Below are positions 10,001 through 18,204 of a stretch of DNA of 64,000 nt, one piece after another. How positions within the stretch are numbered: position 1 is the stretch's first letter; every line of letters starts with the position of its first letter. The notes under the pieces were generated by a model. It saw only the letters and a list, made by a program, of their open reading frames with translations, ran no database searches and was not told the origin of the DNA. The position numbers and the translations under genes were made by a program. This stretch comes from Liquidambar formosana (taxonomy: Eukaryota > Streptophyta > Magnoliopsida > Saxifragales > Altingiaceae), in the NCBI GenBank assembly GCA_039720395.1, contig CM077831.1, positions 1,523,001-1,587,000 of the forward strand. Reading direction: 5' to 3'.

Positions 10001-10581
10001 ATATTGGATAACCACTCGGGATACTCCACAACCTGTAGGAACCCCGCATCGAGTTGTTTGGTTACTTCCTCCTTTACCTTCAATGCCCACTCGGGTTTCA
10101 ATCTTCTCAATTTTTGCTTTACCGGCTTTTTAAGGGGATTGGTGGGGATGAAATGCTGCACAATGTCTGGATCTATGCCGGGCATGTCTTCATAAGACCA
10201 TGCAAAGGCTGTTATGTTGGCCTTTAAGAGGGCTATCAGCTTTTCTTTTTCAAGTGGTGAGAGGGTTATCCCAATTTTAATTACTTTTGGCAATTCATTT
10301 GTCCCTAAATTGATTGATTCCAATTCATCCATGTTAGGTTCGGTGACACCCCTTTTCCTTCGCTCGACGAGCTCCGGGGGGACGTCATTCCTAGGATCTA
10401 TATCCATGCCATAAATATCCATAGAAGAGAGAAAGGAAACACTGCAAGCAAACAATGTATAAAAGAAACACACTTCATTAAAGGAACAAACAAAGAGACA
10501 CAAACTTGAAAAGGAAACAAAACTTGGTGCCACAACTATGAAACGACTCCTAACTCCACAAAGTGGGATAGGCGGACACAC
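7063..10581 (-). CDS. pol: Element 1 pol: reverse transcriptase, two RNase H domains, integrase
   Basis: The open frame is 1172 codons. Its first ~50 codons are probably not protein; the conserved part starts near MDIYGMDIDP, and it is probably joined to gag-pro by splicing (intron 10621-10442). RT spans about residues 130-330 with the catalytic YVDD at 306-309. The first RNase H (about 400-540) reads LYLTVTETATGAMLAQ, lacking the usual first aspartate, so it is probably inactive. A second, archaeal-type RNase H follows from D602 (YFDGAANKRG), with GDSALIICQ and NQFADALA motifs. Integrase has an HHCC zinc finger ending near residue 865 and catalytic D894, D955 and E990. A GPY-type C-terminus follows and no chromodomain is seen. 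Dual RNase H places it in the Tat lineage. All key RT, second RNase H and integrase residues are present. Confidence 0.93.
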   Translation of the reverse strand: MCPPIPLCGVRSRFIVVAPSFVSFSSLCLFVCSFNEVCFFYTLFACSVSFLSSMDIYGMDIDPRNDVPPELVERRKRGVTEPNMDELESINLGTNELPKVIKIGITLSPLEKEKLIALLKANITAFAWSYEDMPGIDPDIVQHFIPTNPLKKPVKQKLRRLKPEWALKVKEEVTKQLDAGFLQVVEYPEWLSNIVPVPKKDGKVRMCVDFRDLNAASPKDDFPLPHIDVLVDSTVGHALLSFMDGFSGYNQIKMAPQDMEKTAFITQWGTYCYKVMPFGLRNAGATYQRAATTLLHDMIHKEVEVYVDDMIVKSVDREGHFMALERFLERAKKYNLRLNPQKCAFGVTAGKLLGFMITQRGIEVDPGKIKAIVEMEPPSTEKQIRGFLGRIQYISRFIANLTMVCEPIFKLLKKGAPKVWNEECQEAFETIKRYLSNPPILVPPRQGEPLLLYLTVTETATGAMLAQYLEGSKKENAIYYLSKKMTDYEVKYNAIEKACVALVWATQKLRHYMMSYEVFLISRMDPLKYLIERPVLSYRTARWSILLNEFDIKYVTQKSVKGSVIADYLASCPVASSEQFNDQFPDEDVLEIGKKIWKVYFDGAANKRGYGIGVLLVSPEEAFTPLAVKLGFEATNNIAEYEACILALEAALELGIKELEVFGDSALIICQIKGEWKTRDEKLLPYHAYLEALTKEFVEIEFNYLSRNKNQFADALATLASMVEIPDGGNVKPLVIECREKPVYCCFIREGELKDSHPWYYDIMKFIEEREYPEGASRVDRRTLRRLASHYVLCGGKLYRRSYDGVHLLCVTEEEAERLVSEIHEGVGAPHMNGYMLAKKIMRLGYYWSTMERDCHAHVKKCHKCQVFANGQHLPSMPLTSMSSPWPFAVWGIDIIGQIKPKASNGHEYILVAIDYFTKWVEAASFKTLNAKKVAQFIQLNIIYRYGVPHEIISDNGQHFQKETKELLQKYNIVHHLSSPYRPQTNGAVEAANKNVKKILQKTADTYTDWHEKLPLALWGYRTSVRSSTGATPYSLVYGMEAVLPIELEVPSLRVAMESQIAEADWVKNRYDELALLDERRLRALYHVQGYQRRVARAFNKHVKDRGLKTGDLVLKEIRAPIFDPRGKFKPSWGGPYVIKEILPAGAVRLMDLDGIEFARPTNLDQLKKYYV

Positions 10582-10621
10582 TTTATTGAAAGCAGGAAAG
10601 ACTTCTAACTAAGGAACCTAC
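10442..10621 (-). other. Candidate Ogre-type intron between pro and RT
   Basis: In element sense a donor GTAGGT starts at 10621, overlapping the gag-pro stop (TTG-TAG), and an acceptor TTTGCTTGCAG ends at 10442 after a T-rich stretch. Removing these 180 bases joins gag-pro (phase 2) to the pol frame without a stop, giving a single frame of about 2326 codons. A spliced intron at this position is known for Ogre elements. Element 4 has a weaker donor (GTAGGC) and one base fewer in the T/C run after the acceptor. Confidence 0.6.
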
Positions 10622-13600
10622 AAGCTACTATCAGGTAGGTCATGATCTTCCTCTTCAAGGATCTCTGCAATGGCTCCATCTTCTAGGTACCAATTGTGAA
10701 GTGGCATGGTTGCATAGTGAATTGACGAATCTTGGCAATCTTCTGTTGCTGACTTCCCCAAAGTAAGAACCATATCTTGGAACATGGCAACCATAGCCTC
10801 GGTATCCACATGCTCTACCCAGTCTTCTTTCTTCTTTCCCATAGAATTGTACCAACTTGTCAAGCTCTGAGGATTCAGCCCCTCTGTAAAGTACTTGTCA
10901 CAAAAATCTCTATCTGCCAATGCTGGATCAGAACTTGGGTAAAAAGTGCAATAGTGTGGTGGCTCTTCCTTTCCGAACTCTTGTTCGCCTTCAAACTCCA
11001 TAGTAAGGACCATGTCTTGAAACAAAGTGACCATGGCTTCAGGATCCATGTGCTCCACCCAATCTTCTTCTTTCCTCTCCCAATAACTGTCATTGATGGC
11101 TTCATCATCCACCATTTCAGTGGTGATTGGATACCATTCAGTGAAGAAAATCTCAAACCCCGGGATTCTGATCTTGGTTGTTGGATTGAACATAGGCTCT
11201 GGGAACCCACAATACAGGAAGTCATCCCCTTCCTTGATGAAATAGCCATTCAGAGTCGGCCTGTACGGTGAAATCTTAAAGTCTGGCACCCTTCCTTCTG
11301 CTCTAGCTTTTCCCTTCTCCTTATTCCTCCTTGTCATTTCTGCATAGTCATTCTTAGTGGGCTCATATCCTAACCCAAAAGTGTAGGAAACAACCCGACT
11401 TTGAACAGAATGGGGAATTCCTTGTTGGCGACGCCCTAGGCCCATACCCGGGAAGAAATTCATTTTCCGCATTATCTCACCAACATGTAAATTACCATGG
11501 GGACAATAGTCAAGGGGGATCAGTTCTTCCTTTTCCAACTCCTTTTCAATGCATTGCACATACTCAAACCCAGACAAGGGTATCTCAATTGATTCTGGTT
11601 TTATTTCACATACGGGTACTCCCGCCATTTTCAAATCATAGTCCCCTTGAAGTGTAACAATGGCTCCCTCATGTGGGAACTTTACCTTTTGATGCAATGA
11701 TGATGGTACAGCCCCAGCAGGATGAATCCAAGGCCTTCCCAATAACAGATTGAAACATGACGGCACATCCAAGACTTGAAACTCTACTCTGAACTCCGTG
11801 GGTCCCATGATTAAAGGTAGAGTGATCACCCCAATTACTTCTCTACGGGTATTATCATACGCCCTCACTGTCTGCCCAGATGGAGTGAAATCAGTGGGCC
11901 CCAAGCCCAAAACGGTTGCAGTTCTCAAGGGACACACATTCAGTGCAGAACCATTATCAATCAAGACCGTGGGAACCCTCTTTCCCATGGTGTCAACAGT
12001 TATGTGCAAAGCTTGGGAGTGGCTTGGCCCACTCTTAGGTAAGTCAGCTTCTGTGAACACTATAGTGGAATTCTTCGGAGCAGGGTTTACTAGATTCACC
12101 AATCCCTCGGGAGACAAATCAACCGGAACCTGTATTTGGTTAAGCAACTTCAATACTGTCTGTCTGTGTTTGTGAGAGGCCATGAGCAAGCCCCATATGG
12201 TGATATTGGCATTAGTCTTCTTCAATTGTCGGAGTACTTCATCCTCTTCTTCTTGCACATCAAGGCGTTTATCTAACTCACCCAGTGGATTATCAGATTC
12301 CAAGTGCGGAGGCTTGAAATGGCGGCCCCCTCTTGTCATGTGGTCTACTTCTTCATCACTAGCCCATATGTCATCAATTTCATTTGTGTCACCCATCAGG
12401 TCATCCCATTCAATCATGTCAATGTCCTCCATCTGCACCTCTTCGGGTATATCATCCCAGCCCGTAGGAATTATGGGCTCACTTGGCAATGGATCAGGAT
12501 AAAGCACATAGTAATCAAACTTCCCCGAAGGTTCTCCCAATAACCCCACTCGAGGGTCTCCTGCTTCATATCTTTCTTTCAACTGCTGTTGGATGGACTT
12601 CTTTGGCAATCGTAGGGTCTTTTGATCAATGAGGTCTTGGATGACCTTTCTCAACATAGCACAGTCCTCAGTGTCATGGCCGGGTATACCATGGTATTGG
12701 CAATATTGATGGGGTGTTTGGGGTCTTGGCTTTGGAGGGTGAGGTATGATAAGGCCTTGGTTACAGCATTGGTAAAAAGCTTGGGTCAAGGACATGGGTA
12801 GTGGAGTATATTGTCTTATGGGTAGGCAAGGTCGAGATGGGTCGGCTTCAATGGCATTTATGGAGTTGGATGAATTATGAGAGGGAAGTGGATTTTGGGT
12901 GACATTTGGGCGATTTGGTGGAGTTGGTGGTGAGATGATTTGCTTGTCAAGTAAGTCTTGGATCTCATGCCTAAGGCGATAGCAACGGTTGGTTGAGTGG
13001 CCTTTGGCTTGGTGGAATTTGCAGTATTCATTCTCATTGTAGCTCTTGGGCAATGGATTTGGTGGTGGTCTTGGGTCGAGAGGTTTCAACAGGCCTCGGC
13101 TTTTTAGCTTTTCAAGTACTTTCTCAAGTGGCATATGCAGCTCGGTGAATTGGCGGGGTGGGTTGGTGTCATTTAGGGAGATGGGTTGAATGGGTTGGGC
13201 TATGGCATTGACCTCGGCATTGTTTTTCCCAGCAAAGTTTGGCCTGCGGTTCTTTTGGACTTCTTCTGTCTTGATTGACCCATCGGCAATAGCATCCTCA
13301 ACTTGTGTACCCGCTCCGATAAGAGCCTTGAAATTAGGAAAGTAGTGAGCAAAGAGGTGCTTGTGATATACCGGTAACAAGTTCTTAACCACCAACTGAA
13401 TCTGATCTTCCTCATTCGGCCTATCTGCCATTCTCGAGGCCTTTTGCCTCCACCTTGTAATGAAAGCAGAAAAGGTCTCATTAGCCCCTTGTTTTGTGGT
13501 CTCTAGGTCCCTTCTTGTGACATCCACCTCAGTGTTGTACTTATAGTGTTCTGAAAACTCGTTACATATGTCCTCCCAAGTTCGGGTTCTATTCTCATCC

Positions 13601-14223
13601 AAAGCTAGGAACCACTTTAAAGCGGAAGTGGCTAGGGTTTCATGGAACATTTGGGCCAAGAGTTCATCTGTCGCTCCTCGAGGGTGCATAGCTCGTACAT
13701 ACATTTTCAAATGGGTCTTGGGGCAACCCGTTCCATCAAACTTTTCTAATTCGGGCATCTTGAATTGTAGTGGAATACGAGCTTGAGGGAACAAAGATAG
13801 GGTACGTACATCCACCATGTCATCTGTCCTACGGATTCCCTTTATAGTTCTCTCCAAGGCTTCTACCTTACTAGCCAATATAGAGTCTGTATCAGAGGTC
13901 TTCCCCTTACTTCCCCCTTCTAGGTTAAAAACTTCAGGTGATTCATTCCCTTTGGGTTGAGTGCTTCCCCCATCATTGGTCTTAGTGCCTTCTCCAGAGT
14001 GGGTCCCATTTTCGGTGTTATCCCCCGGGGTATGGCCATTATTCTGTTCGGGTTCGGACATCTTATGTTGGATATCTTGGGCCATTTTCAATGCTCTCTC
14101 GGATACATTAGTGGTGTAATCAAGTTTGGTCATGATAGCCTTCAAACAAGTCTCAACATCAAAACCCCCTTCACTAGTTGCTTCATCGGCCATGTCTGAC
14201 TGGTTGGTAGAATCAATCTTCAC
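10618..14223 (-). CDS. gag-pro: Element 1 gag-pro polyprotein
   Basis: The frame is 1201 codons. Residues about 135-260 form the retrotransposon Gag domain (PELEKFDGTGCPKTHL, then ALKWFLAL...TWEDICNEF). Two zinc knuckles of the C-x2-H-x4-H-x4-C type start at C401 and C508; histidine replaces the usual second cysteine. An acidic linker follows. The aspartic protease has LIDNGSALN with D756 in a DNG rather than DTG/DSG setting, and LLLGRPWIH downstream. A glycine-rich FPGMGLGRRQQG segment near residue 920 resembles a G-patch. The start is supported by matching N-termini in Elements 2 and 3. Gag packages the RNA and the protease cleaves the polyprotein. Similarity to the TR-GAG proteins ends after the first knuckle. 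Confidence 0.92.
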   Translation of the reverse strand: MKIDSTNQSDMADEATSEGGFDVETCLKAIMTKLDYTTNVSERALKMAQDIQHKMSEPEQNNGHTPGDNTENGTHSGEGTKTNDGGSTQPKGNESPEVFNLEGGSKGKTSDTDSILASKVEALERTIKGIRRTDDMVDVRTLSLFPQARIPLQFKMPELEKFDGTGCPKTHLKMYVRAMHPRGATDELLAQMFHETLATSALKWFLALDENRTRTWEDICNEFSEHYKYNTEVDVTRRDLETTKQGANETFSAFITRWRQKASRMADRPNEEDQIQLVVKNLLPVYHKHLFAHYFPNFKALIGAGTQVEDAIADGSIKTEEVQKNRRPNFAGKNNAEVNAIAQPIQPISLNDTNPPRQFTELHMPLEKVLEKLKSRGLLKPLDPRPPPNPLPKSYNENEYCKFHQAKGHSTNRCYRLRHEIQDLLDKQIISPPTPPNRPNVTQNPLPSHNSSNSINAIEADPSRPCLPIRQYTPLPMSLTQAFYQCCNQGLIIPHPPKPRPQTPHQYCQYHGIPGHDTEDCAMLRKVIQDLIDQKTLRLPKKSIQQQLKERYEAGDPRVGLLGEPSGKFDYYVLYPDPLPSEPIIPTGWDDIPEEVQMEDIDMIEWDDLMGDTNEIDDIWASDEEVDHMTRGGRHFKPPHLESDNPLGELDKRLDVQEEEDEVLRQLKKTNANITIWGLLMASHKHRQTVLKLLNQIQVPVDLSPEGLVNLVNPAPKNSTIVFTEADLPKSGPSHSQALHITVDTMGKRVPTVLIDNGSALNVCPLRTATVLGLGPTDFTPSGQTVRAYDNTRREVIGVITLPLIMGPTEFRVEFQVLDVPSCFNLLLGRPWIHPAGAVPSSLHQKVKFPHEGAIVTLQGDYDLKMAGVPVCEIKPESIEIPLSGFEYVQCIEKELEKEELIPLDYCPHGNLHVGEIMRKMNFFPGMGLGRRQQGIPHSVQSRVVSYTFGLGYEPTKNDYAEMTRRNKEKGKARAEGRVPDFKISPYRPTLNGYFIKEGDDFLYCGFPEPMFNPTTKIRIPGFEIFFTEWYPITTEMVDDEAINDSYWERKEEDWVEHMDPEAMVTLFQDMVLTMEFEGEQEFGKEEPPHYCTFYPSSDPALADRDFCDKYFTEGLNPQSLTSWYNSMGKKKEDWVEHVDTEAMVAMFQDMVLTLGKSATEDCQDSSIHYATMPLHNWYLEDGAIAEILEEEDHDLPDSSL

Positions 14224-14919
14224 TAAGCGCCCTTGCTGGTCGCGGATCCAAGCCAGTACGTCCTCTCACTCCTCTATAAAAGGGAACAATCAGTCTCTCA
14301 TCCTAAGGGTATGTCCTAGGCTTCCATATTTGTCCCAATGACTTCACGCCATATATACTCAATTAGTCCCTTTTAATCCAATCACCTTTGCAAGGGTCAT
14401 GGGCGAAAGGTACGTATTAAGGATATAGGGTGCAAAGGTCCTCTATTAATTTTTCCATTAAGCACATCACAAACACGGTCATGATATCATTACAAACAGA
14501 TGTGGGTGCATAAAGGTGAAACCATAGTGCCCTACAAGTCTGTCTATATGGACTAATGATAGGGTAGGCTGGGGTCCTTCACTTGCTTGAGCAATCTTTA
14601 TACCTAACCACATGTGGCATCAGGAACGCCGCGTGGGTCCAGCAGTACGTGATTAACTCATTTGATATACCCAAGGGCAAGCCCAAGGGTACTTGGCAAG
14701 AGAGGTTGAGAGCTTTCGCCCCAACTCATGGAATCAGGAAAACCAAGGTTGAGGCTAGGCCCGTCAGTGGCAAGGGACATCGATCCTAACATGCAAGAGT
14801 TTGCGCACACAATGCAATAAATGAAAGCACACAATCAAGCGAATGCAATGTGATTGATTTTAATTAAACAAGAGAAATTAACTTAGCCCAATCGAATTGT
14901 ATAGAGTCTAGCCCTCTTT
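14224..14919 (-). other. Element 1 leader between primer site and gag
   Basis: This is an untranslated leader with no large sense frame, so no extra Ogre-type ORF1 is present. A block at about 14560-14790 is nearly identical in Elements 2 (34443-34675) and 3 (50405-50625). It is a candidate packaging region shared by autonomous and Gag-only elements. An antisense 68-codon frame across it is also open in Element 2 but is not convincing as a gene. Confidence 0.6.
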
Positions 14920-14937
14920 TCCCCAGCGGAGTCGCCA
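14920..14937 (-). other. Primer binding site of Element 1
   Basis: In element sense TGGCGACTCCGCTGGGGA begins three bases after the LTR end. It complements a tRNA 3' end TCCCCAGCGGAGTCGCCA. Ogre-type elements are reported to use tRNA-Arg; which tRNA this is needs a match to the genome's tRNA set. Confidence 0.85.
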
Positions 14938-15360
14938 GGCTGTGGACCCCGGAAATTGGGCCCACGAGGGATTGGCGAAGAGATTGGTTAGGTTTGAAAA
15001 AGGAAAAGGGAGTCGCCACCTTATTTTTTAAAGGAAACAAGGAAAACCCTAAAAAACAGTTTTGTTTTAGGAAAGCAAAAGATTGACTCCATGTTAAAAA
15101 TGGTAAGGCAAAAAGTCTTTTGGAAACCAGAGAATTCGGGGATTCGGAGGCTAAGTTACGATATGGGAAGGTTCTAGGCAAAGCCTATAGGCACCCATAT
15201 CGCCCTAAACGGTCTCTTAATTTAATTGGGCTAAATCAAAGTCTTAATCACACACAAATCAACAATTATCATCACAAGACAGCATGCATATCATTCATCC
15301 ATTCATCCACATAATCAAGTAAATCAAAGAAAAACAGAAAAAGAAAGAGGGGGGAGAAAA

Positions 15361-15383
15361 CCTAGGATACTTAGTATCCTAGG
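15361..15383. repeat. Perfect 10-bp-stem palindrome in U5
   Basis: CCTAGGATAC-TTA-GTATCCTAGG is preserved in all five complete LTRs (also 25488, 35277, 41305 and 51233). It is followed by a second hairpin, CCATGTAT-ggaa-ATACATGG. In the RNA leader it would form a stable hairpin. Confidence 0.8.
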
Positions 15384-17222
15384 GCGGACTTGAACATCAC
15401 GGAGAGCGCCTACGTACCATGTATGGAAATACATGGATCAAAGTCCACGTAGTTCGAAAGGGAATAGGGTTATAACCTAATAGAGGCCTATGGTAAACCC
15501 TAAGTTTCCTTTCAAGTAAAACATGGTAAGTTTCCAAAATAAATGATTCTCAAAAGATTTTTGGTAAAATATGGAATTTGATAAAAAGATGGAAACCTTG
15601 ATTCAAAAGGTATTTGTTATTGAAAGGAAACTATAGGAGTTACCATACCCCTCTATTAGGAAACAACCCTAGGGGGGGGGAGAAAGGGAAAGTTTCAAGG
15701 AAAAGGGAAGAAGGGTGAATTGGGGCACCCTCACACCCTACTTACCTTTAGCAAAAGCAACCTGTCAAAATAACCACCCTATTGCATAGGGTAATTTGCA
15801 AGATTTCATCTCGCAATAGCCAAAATAACCACCCCACATTGGTGGGGTAGTTGCACCTGTTGTACCTGTCAAAGTACCTGCAATTTCCATGCAAAACATA
15901 CCAAAAATGCCAACCAAACAAGCTAGATGCCAAATCAAGCCATTATCATGCCCAAACATAGGCTAACACATGCTCAAAATATCACATCAAGGACAAATAA
16001 CAGATCTGGACAGAATTGAAATAAGGCCTAAAATCAACCACAAGTCATGCAACAACATGAATCATAAGCTAACTGAAGCCCTAATTCAACCCTACATGCA
16101 ATGACATGCAAAAAACCCTAAAATCACCTATATGAATGCTAGAAATATCATAGTTATCAAATATGCAGCACATATATATCAACCATGAAGAAAACACAAA
16201 GAAAAACCCTAAGCTATCATGCTATATGCAACCTTCCTAATACAAGGATGAATGAAACCCTAGAATCGCAATTGTGCTCAAAACCACATAAAATAACTCT
16301 AAATCATGCAAAGCCCATCATAGACATCATGCTAATCATGCATATTAATCAATAGAAGCATCCACACATGATAAAAATACAAGCTTGCACACGAAATATA
16401 GCTATTCTAAGCATAAACTCAATTTCAGCACTAAGGAAACCCTAGGATCCCAAACATGCAGCAAATCACATGGAACATCATCCTAGCATACTAAACAGCC
16501 CATAAACATTATCCTAATCATGCATACATTCCAATGGAAGCAACAAAACACAATAAAAACATGAGCTCTAGTATGCCAAAGAGTTATTTCATGCAGAAAA
16601 CCATTTTAAGCACCTAAGAAACCCTAAAGTCCCAAACATGCAGTAAATCACATGGAACATCATCCTAGCATACTAAACAGCCCATAAATATGATCCTAAG
16701 CATGCATACGTACTAATGGAAATAGCAAAACACAATAAAACACAAGCTTTAGCATAAAATATTGACTATTCAATGCAAAACCCTAGAAAAGACTCTAAGA
16801 AACCCTAAAAACACCAACACTCATAAAACCACATAGAATGACATTATATCATGCAAAACCAGCCATAGACAATATCCTAATCATGCATTCTAAGCATTAG
16901 AATCATCAACACATGATAAAATAATAAGCTTTAAACATGAAATAATGCAAAGCTATGTAAAAAACCCTAGTTTGAATGAAAGAGAGAAAGGGGGAGGGGC
17001 ATACCTATGGTGGCTGCTGTAGAGAGTCCTCCTCCTCTTATGTGCTGCTGGAAATTCCTTCCTTCAAGCCTCCAAGCAATGCTCTAGCCTTCCTTCAAGC
17101 CTTCTTTCACACTCTCTCACTCAAAGTTTAGGTTGAACTACCCTAAGGATGGCTGCCATAGCCTCCAATGTGCCTCTCCTAGTTTTGAAATTGGCTCCCC
17201 CTATTGCTGAAGTATAAGGGGG

Positions 17223-17230
17223 TATTTATA
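17223..17230 (-). promoter_or_regulatory. LTR TATA box of Element 1
   Basis: In element sense CTATAAATACCCCC gives TATAAATA. The same sequence is at 26999-27006, 36787-36794, 43160-43167 and 53089-53096 in the other LTRs. RNA should start about 30 bp further along the minus strand. Confidence 0.75.
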
Positions 17231-17417
17231 GGGATTGAGGGAAAACCCTCAATGGTTGGGATTAAAACCCTAGGGATTGATCCAAGGGCTCTTAGAGGTT
17301 ACCTTGGGGCTCAAGTAGGTCAAAAAGGGCTGAAATTAGGGTTAAATGGCGGCCAAAGGCGAGCAAATCCGAGAAAATAGGGTGGGAGCCGCGTCAAGGC
17401 TCAAAAAAGGAAAGTGG

Positions 17418-17497
17418 CTCGGGTGACCACCTGGGGCTGGGCGGCTAGCAGCCTGGGCCCAGGCGGCTAGCCGCCCAGGCCTGGGTGGTCACCCGAG
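17418..17497. repeat. 80-bp GC-rich palindrome in Element 1 U3
   Basis: It lies about 190 bp upstream of the LTR TATA box in element sense. It differs from the PMD2-upstream copy (5214-5293) by one base (CTAGCAGCC against CTAGCCGCC). The TR-GAG LTRs carry a 101-bp relative at the same place. Confidence 0.9.
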
Positions 17498-18204
17498 GCC
17501 CTGTCAGCTTTTGCCCATTTTTGACCCTTTCGACTTCCAAATGTGTTTCCGAGCTCAAATCAACTCCGATTTTGACGAAACGAAAGCCAAAACGACCGTG
17601 TTTCGAAGGGGAATGTAATTTGAGTCACTTGAGGGCGATAAACCCTAGCCATGGCTGCATGGTTGGGTCCTACAAAGGTGGTTAACCGCTATGCCTCACC
17701 ATCGCTTAGCTTAGGTATGCACATAGGGTCGCACCGAATGCTTTCCAATTCGAAATTCAACCTCCCTAAACACATTTGGGGATGAAATTAAGACCAATCA
17801 AGGTCACATGAGTAGTCATGGAGTGAAAATCATAAGCCAATTCGAGCTAACCCGAAGTAGGTCTCTTAGCCAACCTGAGCTTTGTTGAGCCATTCTTATC
17901 CCAAACCTTCAATTCATCGAATTGAACCCACAAATACCTCAAATACAACCATATGAACTCCAATTGGCAACTTGGAGATCATTTCAAGGTCAAATGGAAA
18001 GTTTGTGATCTAAAAGACGATTATGCCCCTCAAGTCACAAAAGTTCTTATTAACCCTCAAGATCAACTCCAAATCGAACCAAAATTCATACACACCATCC
18101 TTAGGACTCTAGAAACTCAATGCAAAAGACTAGACTCAAAAAGGAAACAAAAAGACACATGCAATGACAAACCCTAGCTAGGGTGGCAAAAATGGGGTGT
18201 GACA

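Larger units (their letters stand above)
1..18204 (-). mobile_element. Element 1: autonomous Tat/Ogre-like Ty3/gypsy retrotransposon (3' LTR cut by window start)
   Basis: In element sense (minus strand) the order is 5' LTR 18204-14941, primer site 14937-14920, leader, gag-pro 14223-10618, pol 10581-7063, an antisense gene cassette, hairpin and tandem repeats, polypurine site and 3' LTR (167-1, incomplete). Long LTRs, a second RNase H domain and extra antisense genes are characteristic of the Tat lineage, which includes Ogre and Retand. The visible 167 bases of the 3' LTR match the corresponding end of the 5' LTR (18038-18204) with no difference seen. Both main reading frames are open, so this copy may be recent. 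The target duplication cannot be tested: the right flank is CATAA (18205-18209) and the left flank lies outside the window. Confidence 0.93.
14941..18204 (-). repeat. Element 1 5' LTR (3264 bp)
   Basis: It runs from TGTGGACCCC to GGGTGTGACA on the plus strand and is read on the minus strand. The TATA box is at 17230-17223, so U3 is about 1 kb and R+U5 about 2.2 kb. It contains the GC palindrome 17418-17497 in U3 and a strong palindrome at 15361-15383 near the U5 end. Short ORFs inside are not credible genes. Confidence 0.93.

Noticed and set aside
9622..10414. Several plus-strand frames of 66-129 codons opposite pol (similar ones opposite gag-pro)
   Set aside because: Shadows of the real minus-strand coding sequence; no independent support.
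14583..14789. 68-codon plus-strand frame upstream of gag, also open at 34465-34671 and 50403-50624
   Set aside because: Lies in the conserved leader on the antisense strand; conservation is better explained by the leader RNA, and Element 3 has a 12-bp in-frame loss there.
14224..14919. Ogre ORF1 upstream of gag
   Set aside because: Looked for on the minus strand between primer site and gag; no sense frame of useful length is present.
15120..15314. Small LTR frames of 60-94 codons repeated in each LTR (for example 25248, 25838, 26920)
   Set aside because: Present only because the LTRs are repeated; frames differ between LTR families and no promoter or domain supports them.
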